Shown: positions 34,901 through 46,993, numbered from the stretch's first letter. The stretch is DNA of 64,000 nt from Daucus carota subsp. sativus (GCF_001625215.2 NC_030387.2:36913606-36977605); one strand, 5' to 3'. Made by a program: numbers and translations. The notes: generated by a model not told the origin, from the letters alone.

Positions 34901-35516
34901 ATAACCAAAAATAGGTGGACGGCTTCCCTTGACTTGGTATCCAGAGGCATTCACAAGCGTACCAATGAATGATATGAACATGAGAGCTGATCCCTCACGG
35001 GACTATCCTGGAAGAACTTATCGATTTTACACTGGCAAGGTAGTATATGGATTTGGATATGGCCTCAGCTTCACAAATTACACTTACAAGCTCCTCAACG
35101 CGCCCAAGCAACTAACATTGTCAGGATCTATCAGCCCAGAATCCAAGAGGAAAATACAATTGCAAATAGGAGAAGGATATCAACTGGACTATATTAACCT
35201 CGATGAGGTTGAGTCCTGTAATTCATTGAAATTCAATGTGCAAGTCTCAGTAATGAATGAAGGGGAAATGGATGGAAGCCATGTTATCATGTTATATTCT
35301 AGAGTTACAAATGAACATGCTGGTGCTCCGAGAAAACAACTGATTGGATTTGATCGTGTACAAACTACATCATACAGAGGTACCGAATCTAGTTTCTTAG
35401 TAGATCCTTGTAATCATTTCAGTTTTGCAAATGAGCATGGTAAGAGAATATTGCCTCTGGGCGATCATGCTTTAGTATTGGAAGATCAAGAGCACATTGT
35501 TTCGATACAAATATGA
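31966..35516 (+). CDS. BXL6: GH3 beta-D-xylosidase, BXL6-like, 6 exons
   Basis: Exons: 31966-32730, 33386-33552, 33657-33754, 33836-34186, 34389-34805, 34915-35516; 799 residues, normal for plant BXL enzymes. Residues 1-27 form a hydrophobic signal peptide, so it is secreted to the cell wall, where relatives trim xylose or arabinose from xylan and pectin side chains. The GH3 N-domain includes WWSESLHGI, RDPRWGRGQETPGEDP and the K-H pair of CCKHMIAYDLELWNN. The nucleophile is D316 in YITSDCDAV. The C-domain has GLDLSQETEDHDR with the likely acid/base Glu region, and WIGYPGEAGG. A fibronectin III-like domain closes the protein. Between GFQREKA and LMLSACCKH is a charged, Gly-rich insert (about residues 199-227, SLSDGDDDGNEG). 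An acidic insert in the same place is a BXL6 feature. Introns 3 and 4 are short; intron 2 is 104 bp. Confidence 0.95.
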
Positions 35517-36686
35517 TGAACTAATTGAATTGAATATTTGTAAGGCATCGCCATTACTGATTGTAAAGAATGCGTATGATAAGCCTAATGGAATTCAGAT
35601 GTTTTTACAGAAGCAGAATTTTCATTCTTCCTTTTCTTTCTGCATGATTATGTGGTGACTTGTGCAGTTCTTCGTCAAGCAAAAAGCTTTCTGCCTTCGA
35701 AATTTGGAATACAAGGAGACAGTAAAAACTAAAATGCACTCAGAGTCTCAGACTGAGAGGTTTAGATATTAAATAGATAGAACTCTCTCAAATGAAGAGA
35801 CTCGAATCCGAGTCCGTCCAGACCGAGTCTATATATCATGTTAAGTAAACTGTCCATCTAAAATCTTAAGATATCAAACGCATGTTCCATATATTAGATT
35901 TTCTCTAAGAATATGCTGGTTATGATGATAAGAAAAGAAGGGTCTCAACTCTCAGATTCTTCAAGCAATTTGTTTTAAAAATCAGCTAATTTATCTGACA
36001 TGTCTAATCAACATCGGAGCAACTACTCCATTTTCTTTTTAGCAATTTCTCAACTACTCCATTCCACAAGCAGTCAAAGCATCCACGTCACGCATACAAG
36101 TTTACCGCTACCAAATCTTTCTTTTTCCTTATTTAACTTCCAACATATCGATAGTTCCAATATTGTCAAATACATATAGGAGAGGTGTTTGTCGGTATGT
36201 TTAACTGTCACTAAATTTTATTTAAATTAAATACAAGAATTGTTGACATTAGAGACTGCTTGTATTCAACTGTATCAAGAAAAAAGAATCATTCTTCTCT
36301 AAAATAAAAATTTACAAAAAGAAAATAAAACAAATAATTGACAAAATATATAGCCAAACCGATGTAACTCAACATACTTGTTGAAAATAAAAGGTAATAT
36401 GAATATAGTGTATGAGCATGGAAAATTTAAGCATCTTTAATCAATGCAAGTGTAGCTGTCTTCGAAGAAACTGTCTCTGATTTGTTTTGACACAGTTATG
36501 TGATCACCACACCAGCTTGAAAGTAAGAAAGTAGGGCAGTACAGGGTCCCACCTCGTAGAATAAATTTCAAAGAAGACACTAGAGTGAAAGAGCTTTTGT
36601 GGCTCTGCTTTTTGTTTCTTATTCCGAAATTTAAGGCAGCATATTGGTAGTCTGATTTGAGAAGTCCAGTGCGAGCGAGTGAAGAG
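35517..36686. other. Spacer between the xylosidase and CYSTM genes
   Basis: Xylosidase 3' UTR, then AT-rich sequence with a repeated CGAATCCGAGTCCGTCCAGA-like block near 35800. The last 150 bp is the likely 5' UTR and promoter of the small gene that follows. No other gene seen. Confidence 0.45.
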
Positions 36687-37340
36687 ATGAATGAACCACC
36701 AAAGTATGCATATCCCTACCCTGCTCAAGGTAAGCAAATACGTTGTCCCGTCACGACTCGACTCGACTCGTAAACAAGTGTCAGTATGTTTAAAGATTGA
36801 TAATATTATTCATATTTATGTTTACATGAAAATGATGAGCGGGTGCAGGTAACTATTATGGTCCTCCGGTGATGGCACCGCCACAGTACTACGCACCTCC
36901 GCCGCCCAGGAGGGAACCAGGCTTTCTTGAAGGATGGTAATAATATGAACCAGTATCTTTCCGTTTGGACTTTGGATACGTTAGTCTCTTGATTTTCATA
37001 TATATATTTTTAAAAATTTTGATCATGTATATAAAAAGTATGTGAAAAAAAGTCGAGAGATCCAAAAAGAGGGAGTACTCTGTTAGGTCATTCCGGAATC
37101 CGGTTCACAGAGTGTCTGCTAGTTGAAGAATACCTAAGAAATGTCCGAATAACAAATTTATGTTAAAAAGCACCATTAACAAAGGTGTTTTGGGCATCAG
37201 TTCTTGCAGTTATATACTAGTATTTCATGAACACAGTGCAGGTGTTTTATGTTGTTTATGTGTGGTGTTGCAGTCTCGCAGCTTTGTGTTGCTGTTGCCT
37301 GTTTGAAGAGTGCTGCGATCTCTCTATCTTCATCGGTTGA
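36687..37340 (+). CDS. Small CYSTM (cysteine-rich transmembrane module) protein, 3 exons
   Basis: Exons 36687-36729, 36849-36936 and 37274-37340 splice at CAAG|GTAAGC, GGATG|GTAATA and GTTGCAG|TCTC to a 65-residue protein. The N-terminal part is Pro/Tyr-rich (PPKYAYPYPAQ, PPQYYAPPPPRREPGFLEG). The C-terminal part is the CYSTM module CLAALCCCCLFEECCDLSIF with clustered cysteines in one hydrophobic helix. CYSTM proteins are tail-anchored membrane proteins linked to stress and heavy-metal responses. Pattern and length fit the family exactly. The exons are too short to be seen as long frames. No partner gene is obvious nearby. Confidence 0.9.
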
Positions 37341-39754
37341 CTATAAATCCTTCATCTTCCTCCTTGTCTACAAGACTCCACCAAATTTAGTAATTAATCA
37401 CATCTCATAGCGTAAATTTGCTTTACATCTCATGTACTGTAAGTTTCTGTAATGCATTCCATCAAAATTAAGTGCATATTTGGGTAGTGGGAGCTGGGCT
37501 TCTCTTGTTAATAAGATGGTTTCTGTTTTGGTGACTCATTTGTGTGAAAGAAATAGTGGCAACAAATTTAAGTAGGACTTTGAGAAACATATTTTTTTTT
37601 CTTTACTGATTTTTATTTCTGTTTATACTGTACTCTTTTAATCCATCAGAAATTCTCAAGTATCGCAACATTTTAATAATTTATAAATCTTAATTTGTTT
37701 ATAATTTTTTTATAATTTTATCCGAACCACCCCTATATTACACCAAGGTGAACAATTATTTGGGACTACAGTTTTCGAGTACTCTTTATTGCCACAGATT
37801 TCTTGCTTGCTTTCTCATCTCCTTCAACCGATAATATGATTTTGATTATTTCTCCTAGAAGTCTTAAAGTGTGCTGGAGTAGTTGTCACGGGACATTGCT
37901 AACCTAGTACAAGTAGTAATCACGAGAGTGTGGTTGCACTCGGAGCCACGAAGGTATAAAGCACAAATCGCGTACTTTTATTATCTCAAAATTACAGTAT
38001 TACAAAAATAATGATTTAATTCTAATTCGTTTTACCGTTGTTTATATTTATCAGTTTAAATAGTTTCTTTTCGAGAACATCAGTGTAAATAGTTAATCAT
38101 CCAGATTCAATATCAAGAATTGTTATTCGATGTATTATTAATACTTTTTTTTTTGTTTTGAAAATGAGAATAAAATCTCAACGAGAATCGGCAATTCACC
38201 GTGATAATTCTTTCATTCAAGAAAGCTTATTATCTAACCATCGGACATGCAAGATGACCGGGGAAATTTAGACAATAAAACTTTAATGTCCGAAAAGAAA
38301 ACCGGTCTTCTTCCAAAAATCCTGAAAATAAAACAAGAGAAACAAAAAGAATATAAGTCGATATATTTAACAGATTACATCAAAATATTCCCACAATCAT
38401 GATAACTCATGATTGAGACAATTAAGCTCTTAATTAAGGCATAATAATAAAATATTAATATCCTTAATTAAGACACAATTAACGCCCTCAAATAAGGCCC
38501 AATTAACGCCCTCAATAAAAAGGAACAATTTACGCCCTCAATAATTGAGACACAATTTACGCCCTCAATAAAGAGGCATAATTAACGAGGCACAATTACC
38601 GCCCTCAATTAAGGCACAATTAGCGCGCTTTTCTTTCTGAAACCGGATCCCGTCCTGAAACCGCCGTCACCGCCACCATCGGCCACCACCGCTATGCTAT
38701 CGATCAAGTTGCCTCGTCGTATGCGAAGCGAACAACGAAGCGTATCACATGTAACACGAAAACCCCCAAAAACACCAAAAATCAAACAAAACACAGGGAT
38801 TAAATAAACAAACAAATACACACAAACAAACAAGATTAAAATCAACACCTTTCGCAATTCCACTCAAAATCATGAGAAAAAGAAAGAATATTGTAAATAA
38901 TTGTAATAGAAGGGCATACCAGTTGAACCATGAGGAACCCCATAGGATTTGAAAATCAGAGCAGCGTCATGTGACAAACCCATCTTCTTAATTGCCCCTC
39001 TCTCTCTTTCTCTTCACGGAGAATAAGAAGTAAGGGCGGAGGGGATATACGCAGCCATATGCCAGCCATATGCCAGTTTTGAGCATCGGCAATGATAGAC
39101 AAATTTTTATGAAAGAACCAGATTTTGATTTTAACATATCTTAGACACATCCTTGACTCTTACCGGAGCCAGGAACCTTAACGTAGAAATACCACCCCCA
39201 ACCATCAATAAATGGTGCTCTGTAAATTGAGATGTTTGAAATACAGTGGTTGATTGATGTATTATTAATACTTGTTTACATCATGTGAACAGGTTATTTT
39301 TAATGTCTTATATTTTAATATATATACATATATTTGATTTTAATATGTGGGATATTATATAGATTAAAAATTTCAATTAAAATCTAAAAATATGCTATAG
39401 ATTATGTTGAAATTCTTTATTAGTTTTAAAATTCGATGATGAGAAATTAACGGAAATATAGTGATAATATATCCTTTGAATAATTTAATTTAAAATATTA
39501 GATAATAATAATTTTAAAAACTGAAATATAAGTGAACTATTTTTTATTTTTACCGTTTTACCCTGCTAACTTTGGGGTAAAGAAGTAAATGTTCAAATTG
39601 AACATGACAAGAAAAGAGATGCTACAATATATTTCAATGTGTTGGTGGCAAGTTAAAATTATAATAAATCGCGCAGTGTAGATTGTGATTTGACATAGAA
39701 TAAACACAGTTCAAAACCGATACGCACTACGGTTTCCTAACATACAAATCTATA
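37341..39754. other. Intergenic spacer, no firm gene
   Basis: The CYSTM 3' UTR is followed by AT-rich sequence, then a GC-richer patch at 38600-39150. In that patch a minus-strand start (MGLSHDAALIFKSYGVPHG, about 38985-38925) is followed by a GT and a possible continuation into a Gly-rich frame at 38640-38720. It matches no family I recognise and may be a decayed gene fragment. The repeat at 38460-38630 is listed separately. Confidence 0.35.
38460..38632. repeat. Degenerate tandem repeat, CACAATTAACGCCCTCAATAA units
   Basis: Five or six copies of a 20-30-bp unit with core AATTWACGCCCTCAAT, separated by AAG/GAGG/GGC variants. It has no coding meaning in any frame. Confidence 0.8.
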
Positions 39755-40057
39755 CTCCCTCCGTCTCAATTTATAGGTCCATTTTGGAATAAACACACAT
39801 ATTAAGAAAAAAGTTGGTTAGATAGAATCTTATCTCATATATCATTAATTAGTGTATTGGTAAGTGAGAATATAGTTGAGTTTCAAAAAAATCACAATAA
39901 ATATAGGGATTTAGTGCATTGAGAAATGAGAATAATGTTGAGTTTCAAAAAAATCACAATTAATATGTAGATAAATTTGTATTGAAAGAAGAGAGGGACA
40001 AGTATTTTGAGACAAATTTTTTTCCCAAACTGGACCTATAAATTGAGACGGAGGGAG
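39755..40057. mobile_element. Stowaway MITE
   Basis: Terminal inverted repeats CTCCCTCCGTCTCAATTTAT and (reversed from the right) the same bases extend over about 28 bp, with TA on both sides (39753-39754, 40058-40059). CTCCCTCCGT with a TA target is diagnostic of Stowaway (Tc1/mariner). It is 303 bp and non-coding, with an internal direct repeat GAGTTTCAAAAAAATCACAA at about 39871 and 39939. Confidence 0.9.
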
Positions 40058-40368
40058 TATATTTATAATGGTAAATATTTATATTATACATTTTTTTTGT
40101 ATTTTTTATCTTTCTATATAGCAACAACTTTTAGTTAAAAAACATGTAAGAATTTACTTGTTAAATCCAAAAATAGCTTTCTGGAAATGCGTTTTTACTT
40201 TTTAGTTCAAAACTTGTTTTTAAAGAAACAGGACCCACCCATTTTTTTGGATAAAGCTATTTTTTGACTTCTACTTCTACGAAAAATTGTCATAGTTTTG
40301 ATTATAAAATATTAAAAATATTTTTTATATTATAATTTAAAATATATAAATATCAAAGAAATATTTAT

Positions 40369-41245
40369 GGGGTGTATTCAATTGGGATTTCAAAGGATTT
40401 TTTTTCATTTATGAAATCCGAGTGTATTCGATTGAGATTCTAAATTATGCTACAAAATGTGATGGTATTCAATTTGGATTTCAAATTATGCTTTAAAATC
40501 CGATGGTATTCAATTAACGGAGGTGTATTCGATTGGGATTTTAATGGATTACTTTTAGTCTATGGATTTTAATGGATTGTATGGAATTTTGATTTTGAGC
40601 GGATTCTTGATAAAATGTCGCTGAGTTGATAGGATTTAGGTACAATGCTTCAAAATCCCATTGATTTTGGTGAGATTTCAAAAAATTTAAAATACACTGA
40701 AAAATGCCACAAAATCCATCATTTTATGAAATGAAAAAAAATCCATCAGCATTTGATGGATTTTAAACAATCCCAGTTGAATACCATCGGATTTTAAAAG
40801 CATAATTTAAAATCTCAATTGAATACCACCAGATTTTGTAGCATAATTTAAAATCTCAACTGAATACCTCAAAATTTTAATGGATTTCAAACAATCTCAA
40901 TCGAATACCCTCGAATTTCATGAATGAAAAAAAATACTTTAAAATCCCAATCCAATACACCCCTCTAAGATTGTTTAAAATTAATTAAAATATGATGGTA
41001 TTCAAATGCTAATGAAATTTTTTGGATTTCAATGATGGATTCTATATTTCTATGCAATTTTTCAATGTATTTTAATTTTTTTGAAATCTCACCAAAATTC
41101 ATGAGATTTTGAAGCATGCTTAAATCCTAAAGAATCAATATCAACTTTACAACATTTCATTAAAAACTCACACAAAATCAAAATCACAATCCATTAAAAT
41201 TCATAGATTAAAAACAGCCCATTAAAATCCCTATCGAATATACCC
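40369..41245. mobile_element. Second nested pair of the GGGTGTATTCGATTGGG family
   Basis: The outer element starts GGGGTGTATTCAATTGGGAT (40369) and ends CTATCGAATATACCC (41245). An inner copy at about 40519-40963 interrupts it after TATTCAATTAA, the same place as in the pair at 23819-24745. The inner copy here is in the opposite orientation to the inner copy there: its left end carries the GGATTTTAATGGATTACTTT block that lies at the right end at the other locus. Non-coding. Confidence 0.7.
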
Positions 41246-41982
41246 TTTTAATATTTTTACAACAACATTTATTTTATTGACAGTTTTTCAACCAAAAGAT
41301 TCCACCGGTACGAAACCCTTGTTTTGGCGGGAATTTATTTTGGAAGCAACCCAGATAACAGACCCTCCCCATGTCATCCATTTCTTTTTTTATGTATGTA
41401 TCCTCACCATTTGCAACTGTATAATGTACTACTCGCTATTTTTTTCCAAACCACAAACAAGGTACAAAATCAAAAACATTCAATACCATATATCTCATGG
41501 AAATCAAAAATCGTTGTGGATTGAGAAGATATGCACAAAGGCCGTTACAGATATAAACTTATCTCTCCATCAACAATAAATAACAAAGAAAAAAGAAAAA
41601 AAATTGTGGGACCAGATAGAAAATACAACATTACGAATGAAAATATAATTCCATATCTGCATCTACAAAATCCATATCTAACACAATAAAAGCTCAGTAA
41701 TTTCATTCAACTTTTTCCTAAATTCGTCCAAATATAAAACGCCCCGAGAAAACGTTCATCCCCCAATCTACGTCCACCAAGCTATCCACGTGTCCTCAAC
41801 CTCCCATCACCACCGTCCGTTACAGATTGCCGGTCAGAACCCTCACGTGCCCAACAATTTAATCTCAGCCGTTAAAATAGCCAATCAACGGCTCACGAGC
41901 TGCCCGAAACGTCGACGGGCAGATCTGATTCTCTTTAAGAAGCCCGTGTTGCTATCACAGAAACTCATCACCAAAAGAGTCT
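41246..41982. other. Upstream region of the GTE gene
   Basis: About 740 bp of non-coding sequence. The right half becomes GC-richer with several CACGTG-like and ACGTG motifs (41790-41860). These could be G-box/ABRE elements, but that is not tested. The short frames are not conserved proteins. Confidence 0.4.
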
Positions 41983-41992
41983 TATATATAAA
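41983..41992 (+). promoter_or_regulatory. TATA box of the GTE gene
   Basis: TATATATAAA lies 103-112 bp upstream of the ATG at 42095, followed by a CT/GCC-rich leader. The spacing allows a leader of about 80 nt. Confidence 0.55.
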
Positions 41993-42094
41993 GCTTTGAA
42001 ACCCTCGCCCATTTCTTATAATCTCCGCCGTTGTTCCGCCGTCCGCCGGCGAGTCCTCGATCAATAACTCGCCGGAGATTCTCATTTCTAACTG

Positions 42095-44021
42095 ATGACG
42101 TCAGCAGTTCTGCCGAGGATAAACGAGGGGCAGTGGAGGAATTACGCGCACCACGGCACGGGTTACAATGCGATAAACCCTAACCCTAATTCTGGTTACG
42201 GCAGCGCCGGCATTGGCCGGTTTGTTAGTCAGAACCCTAACCCTAACCCTAGGTATGTCCAGAGTGTTGATCGAGGCCATGTAAGGAAGGGTGACGTGGC
42301 GGCGCCGAGATTTTCGGCGGATGTTTCGCCGGACTGTTGTGTAGTGGAGAAGGAGACGGCACGTGACGGTCACGTGATATTTCATCTGGACTTGTATTCG
42401 AGGAGTGAGTTGAAGGAGTTGAAGAACCGGCTTGTTTCGGATCTTGAACGGGTCAGGAGTGTTATGTACGAAATTAAGTCACGTGAATCGGAGGCTCGAT
42501 TGAACCGGTCTTTCGGTCCGCCTTCGGGTCAGATTAATAATGTGGTTTCGAATGTTAAGAAAGGCGGTTCGGGGAAGAAGAGTGGGCCCGGGAAGATTCT
42601 AGGGCAAAAGAGGGGAATGCAGGTGTCGTCGAATCGAGAAATTAAGAGGCCTGTGAAGAATGTGGTGTTTGATTCGACGGCTACGAGGAAGGTTGAGGCG
42701 GTGATGAGGAGGAAATGTGGAGCGATTTTGTCGAAATTGATGAAACATAAGCATGGTTGGGTGTTTAATAAGCCGGTGGATGCGGTTGCTTTGGGGCTTC
42801 ATAATTATCATCAAGTAATTAAGCGTCCGATGGATCTAGGTACGGTGAAGACGAAGCTTGGTAAGCATTTATATGGAACACCGGCTGATTTTGCTGCTGA
42901 TGTGAGATTGATTTTTGATAATGCTATGACTTATAATCCGAAAGGGGATGATGCTCATACCATGGCTAGTATCCTGCTCGATAAGTTTGAGGAATTGTTT
43001 GTTCCGGCTTATAATGAGTTTGAGGCTGAAAGGCAGCGGATTGTTGTTGCACAGCAGAATTATAGCAAGCCTTTGCCTAGGTTGGCGGAAGCACAGATAG
43101 TCGCGACCCAGGTGAAAATGGAGAAGCCTGTGCAAATGCATTCTCAGGGGGCATTCACTAATGTGGTACCTCCAGTTCAGGCATCGGCTGCGAAAGTTTG
43201 CAATGTTGCTAAGAAGTCTTTGAGTGTACAGCAAAAGATGGTGCCCGAGGCAAAGCCAATTGTATCAAACAGAAGAGAAATGAGTGACGGGGATAGGGAG
43301 AAGTTGGGGCTTATCTTGCAGGACTTGGCTGGGGAATATTTGAATGATATTTTGCAAATTGTGGCCAAGCGGAATTCTGAATTGGCTTCCCCGGGTGGTG
43401 ATGGGGAAATTGAACTCGATGTTCATGCCCTTGACAGTGAGACAATGTGGGATTTGGAAAAGTTTGCGAGGCTTCACAAAAAAGCTGCTCGGAACAGGAT
43501 GAGGAAAGAAGAGCTAGTAAATCATTTGGCATCAAACTTGGAGAACATCAAGGTTATAACTCATGGCAGTAAATAGTAGACTATTTTGTATTGTGCCCCT
43601 ATGTTATTGTTGTTTGGCTAATGTTCTTTGTATATAGCAGTCTCCAGTTGCGACTATGGAAGAACCACATGTCCCGACAATGCTGAAGGTTGAGGAGGAC
43701 ATTGACATTGGCGATGAAATACCAATGTACGATTACCCTCCAGTAGAGATTGAGAGGGATGCTCCAAGTCCTATCAGATCAAGCAACTCGAGCAGCTCAA
43801 GTTCTGGAACTGACTCTTCAAGTGGTAAGGGATGCAGTTTCTTGAGATTTGTCGTGCAGTTCTATAGTTTCCTGTACTTTGAAGAGGGTTTTTAGTTTCC
43901 TGTACTTTGAAGAGGGTTTTTAGTAATGTGTATATCGTGTTGTTTGTGTGTGGAAGCAGAATCTGAAAGCTCTTCGGGAAGTGACTCGGATGGAAGTGTG
44001 CATTCACAGGAAGCCACCTAA
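42095..44021 (+). CDS. GTE-type bromodomain-NET (BET) transcription regulator, 3 exons
   Basis: Exons 42095-43552, 43641-43824, 43960-44021; 567 residues. Residues about 205-305 are a bromodomain that binds acetylated histone tails: CGAILSKLMKHKHGWVFNKP, then IKRPMDLGTVKTKLGKH, and the acetyl-lysine-binding N281 in TYNPKGDD. Residues 396-477 are the NET/ET domain (MSDGDREKLGLILQDLAGEY to RKEELVNHL), used to recruit partners. The tail is Ser/Asp/Glu-rich and acidic (SSNSSSSSSGTDSSS, SESSSGSDSDGSVHSQEAT). The layout matches Arabidopsis GTE2 and GTE7. Without splicing, the first frame would end at 43576; splicing at ATCAAG|GTTATA adds the tail. The N-terminus has NPNPN repeats encoded by CCCTAA-like DNA. 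Intron 2 contains a 28-bp tandem duplication (about 43867-43923). Confidence 0.95.
43867..43923. repeat. 28-bp tandem duplication in GTE intron 2
   Basis: AGTTTCCTGTACTTTGAAGA plus GGGTTTTT occurs twice head to tail. It is exact over the unit. Confidence 0.9.
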
Positions 44022-46346
44022 GAAATTCCACCAGGAACATGAGCTCCTCAAGGCATATGGTCAATTTTTGGGTATCTAAAGACTAAAGATGTGTAGTTAA
44101 TCAGTGTAAAAAGAACTGACTAGAGACAAAGATTTGGTAGGTAAAGCCAGATATGTAGGTAGGCGAAATGTAGAAGATCTGAGAAATATGTTAGGCAGAC
44201 AGAGTTGTTGATTAGGAGTAAAGGGCAAGAAGTGTTGGGAGTATTGCTTGTATGACTATTATCATACATGATTTTGCTTGATGGGTTGAAGGAAAGCTTA
44301 TGGCAGAGAAGATGTACAGAGTAACTAGTATCCAAATGAAATATATATATCAAGTCTTCTAAATTTGTGCACTTTGACTCTTTAATTTCTAACACTTTAT
44401 AAGACTGTTGAGTGTTGAGAGTGTTTCTTTCGGTTTCTAAAGGAATCAGAATACTAGCTGCACAGAATAATCAAACTTTAAAGAGCAAACAGGCACAGGA
44501 AAGAATGAAAACAGATAGAATCTGAAACTGGGGAACAGAACTAACAATGATTATAGTGTACAACCAAATAAAGATGATGATATGCAGCAAAACTTAGATC
44601 AGTAAACAGAGAGCTGGGAAGGCCCAAATACCACATGTACCAAGTTCTTGTGTCTTTGTGGATATGCCAGCTTGAACGAAAACATGAAAACAATATAGGA
44701 ACAAAATACATGGCCTCCTAAAGCAAATTTTAACAATTCAGAGAAAGTTTGTATGGTAAAAGGGATGAGCAGCCAAGTGTTAAACCTAAGAATTATACTT
44801 AAAAGTGTTACACATCATCAAAGATTGCCATAGGATGATAAAAGCCAAAGTTACCGTTCAAGATCAACTGAATCTAAAAATATATTTGTGGGGAAAGAGC
44901 AACCAACAATGGAAGACTGACAAAACAACATCGCTGGAAACAAACTTGGTAAAAGATTACCAGAAGCCAACCGATTCCAGGCTTAACTGAAATCATAATG
45001 CAAAAGTAATGTAATACAATCATCTAATGTTCTTCCAACACTCTGGATGTAAATTGAAATTGACGAATAGCATAAACATGACAAATTCATCCGCTTTGTA
45101 ACGAAAACAAATGACATAGTGAAAACATAAATCCTCTGTAGTCTGTACTTGCCTTCACTGGCAAAAAGGAGCCTTTATTAACATAACCATTCAAGACAAA
45201 TGTACAGACATGATAATTAGCTAGAGAAACTATACATGAATCGACTAACCCATTATCTTTAATTATCAATTAAAACTTTCACATCTGAACTTAGCAAGGT
45301 AAACAATTGGTGTATACAGATCTAACAAAACCGAGCTGGAATTTATTCAAGTTGATAGTCATGTCAAGTTAGCATCTTTCCAGATTCTGAACACAAGACA
45401 AAAGAAGTTACCTTAATCAAGAATCATGTCAGAAAAAACCCAAATCAAATCCCTTGTCAGGAGTTGATGAATTGTCAAGCTTCAGTCACTAATCCAAGAA
45501 AACATGATGACCTGGGATGTCAATACTTAATTAGTACAACCTTATTTACAAAGATAAAATCACACACACACACACACACAGGCTTATTATAAAAATAGAG
45601 AGATGGAAGAGATAAAAGAACTTACCAGAAATGAATATCTGATGTTCCTGCATCAGACAAAGTCATCAGTGATGTGAAATTAGCATCATTATTATTACAG
45701 AGAAAATGACCTCTGATATCTCTTCACTGATTAGAAACTGTACCAAGAATCTAAGTATTCTTCAAAGATTGAGAGAATCAAATCAGAATTTGCAGCACAA
45801 CAAAAAAGAAAAAGGGGGTTCAAAGCAAATTATGTTAGTACTACTATTGTTCATATGGTTTAACAAGTTTGGGCATTTTTATCGAAAAGGGTGAAAAAGT
45901 TTGGTCATCAACAGCATAAAAAGGTGCTGAGAAATTAAAGTTTGAGGATTCAGGACAATAAGACAAAATTTAAGTGAAAAATCTTGGTGGAATATTATGA
46001 ATTATCGCAGAAGCTTAAGAGAAGATACTGTGGAATTCTTTGTAGATCTACCATGTTGTCATTTAATCTTCGTGATGATGTGAATTGGTAAATAAACAAT
46101 GCATATGTTACATGTTTGTGCTTTGAAAAAATATGAGATATATAATGATGCAAGCATTGAAGATTGAATGGACTAAAGATGGGTCAAAAAAGTTGTTCAA
46201 ATTTGAACCACTGAGGATGATTCCAGAGATATGTATCAACCCACTTTTGCACACAATTGGACCACTGATGACGGACTACTATCTTTTCTTTTTCATCAAC
46301 CAAACTAAACAATCAAGTGAAATTATATTGGAATGAGCTCTCTTCG
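44022..46346. other. Long spacer between GTE and the GRDP copies; possible minus-strand non-coding transcript
   Basis: GTE 3' UTR, then about 2 kb without a conserved protein frame. On the minus strand several good donor sites occur (for example TCTG|GTAAGTTC at about 45625 and AAG|GTAACTTC near 45411) with pyrimidine-rich acceptors nearby, so a spliced non-coding RNA is possible but unproven. A (CA)n tract lies at 45561-45580. Confidence 0.3.
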
Positions 46347-46512
46347 TCATATGGTATCTCCCTAGTTTCGTTCGTTTTATTTACTCATCTCTCTCGCACT
46401 GTTACTAGATCAACTTAGTCCGTTTATTGGTCATATGGTATCTCCATAGTTCCGTTCGTTTTGTTCACTGATCTCCCTCGCTCTGTTGCTAGATCGATTT
46501 GGTCCGTTTATT
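46347..46512. repeat. Tandem duplication of about 82 bp
   Basis: CATATGGTATCTCCCTAGTT ... CCGTTTATTGG is repeated once head to tail (second copy from about 46431) with about ten substitutions. It lies just outside the 3' edge of the downstream GRDP copy. Confidence 0.88.
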
Positions 46513-46993
46513 GGAGATCGAGAGTTCGACGAGAGGATGATGTGTTTTTATTACCAAAAACAAAAAATGAGTGAATCGTCTGTAGGAAAAATATAAGCAC
46601 AAACCAGTATATTATAATATAAAGTGATTACCTTACAATGAGATGTTGCAAAACAATATATTTAGAAACACTTGCAACAGTGAAGACTTGAAAATGATGA
46701 CCAACACAGAGCACTAAGAGCAGGATAAAAGAAGCATACAACACTGAAAGATGGTTAATGGTCGACTTCTATACAGACTAGGAAAATTAATTCATTGTCA
46801 GACATGGATTCGCCTTATTATGCAGATTTACACACCAAGAACCAACAACTATTTCACTAAGTGCAACTCTTCAGAGACATAGCATGTCCCTAGTATACTG
46901 CTTAAAGTACGAAACTTATTATGCCATTATTGCTTCACATTGCATGTTTGCTTGAATGACATCGATGCTGGCAGGCGCTAGTTAATTTCCACA

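Noticed and set aside
43553-43576. End of the GTE protein at the first TAG (residue 493)
   Set aside because: A good donor at 43552/43553 and acceptor at 43640 join a conserved acidic Ser-rich tail in frame, as in related GTE proteins.
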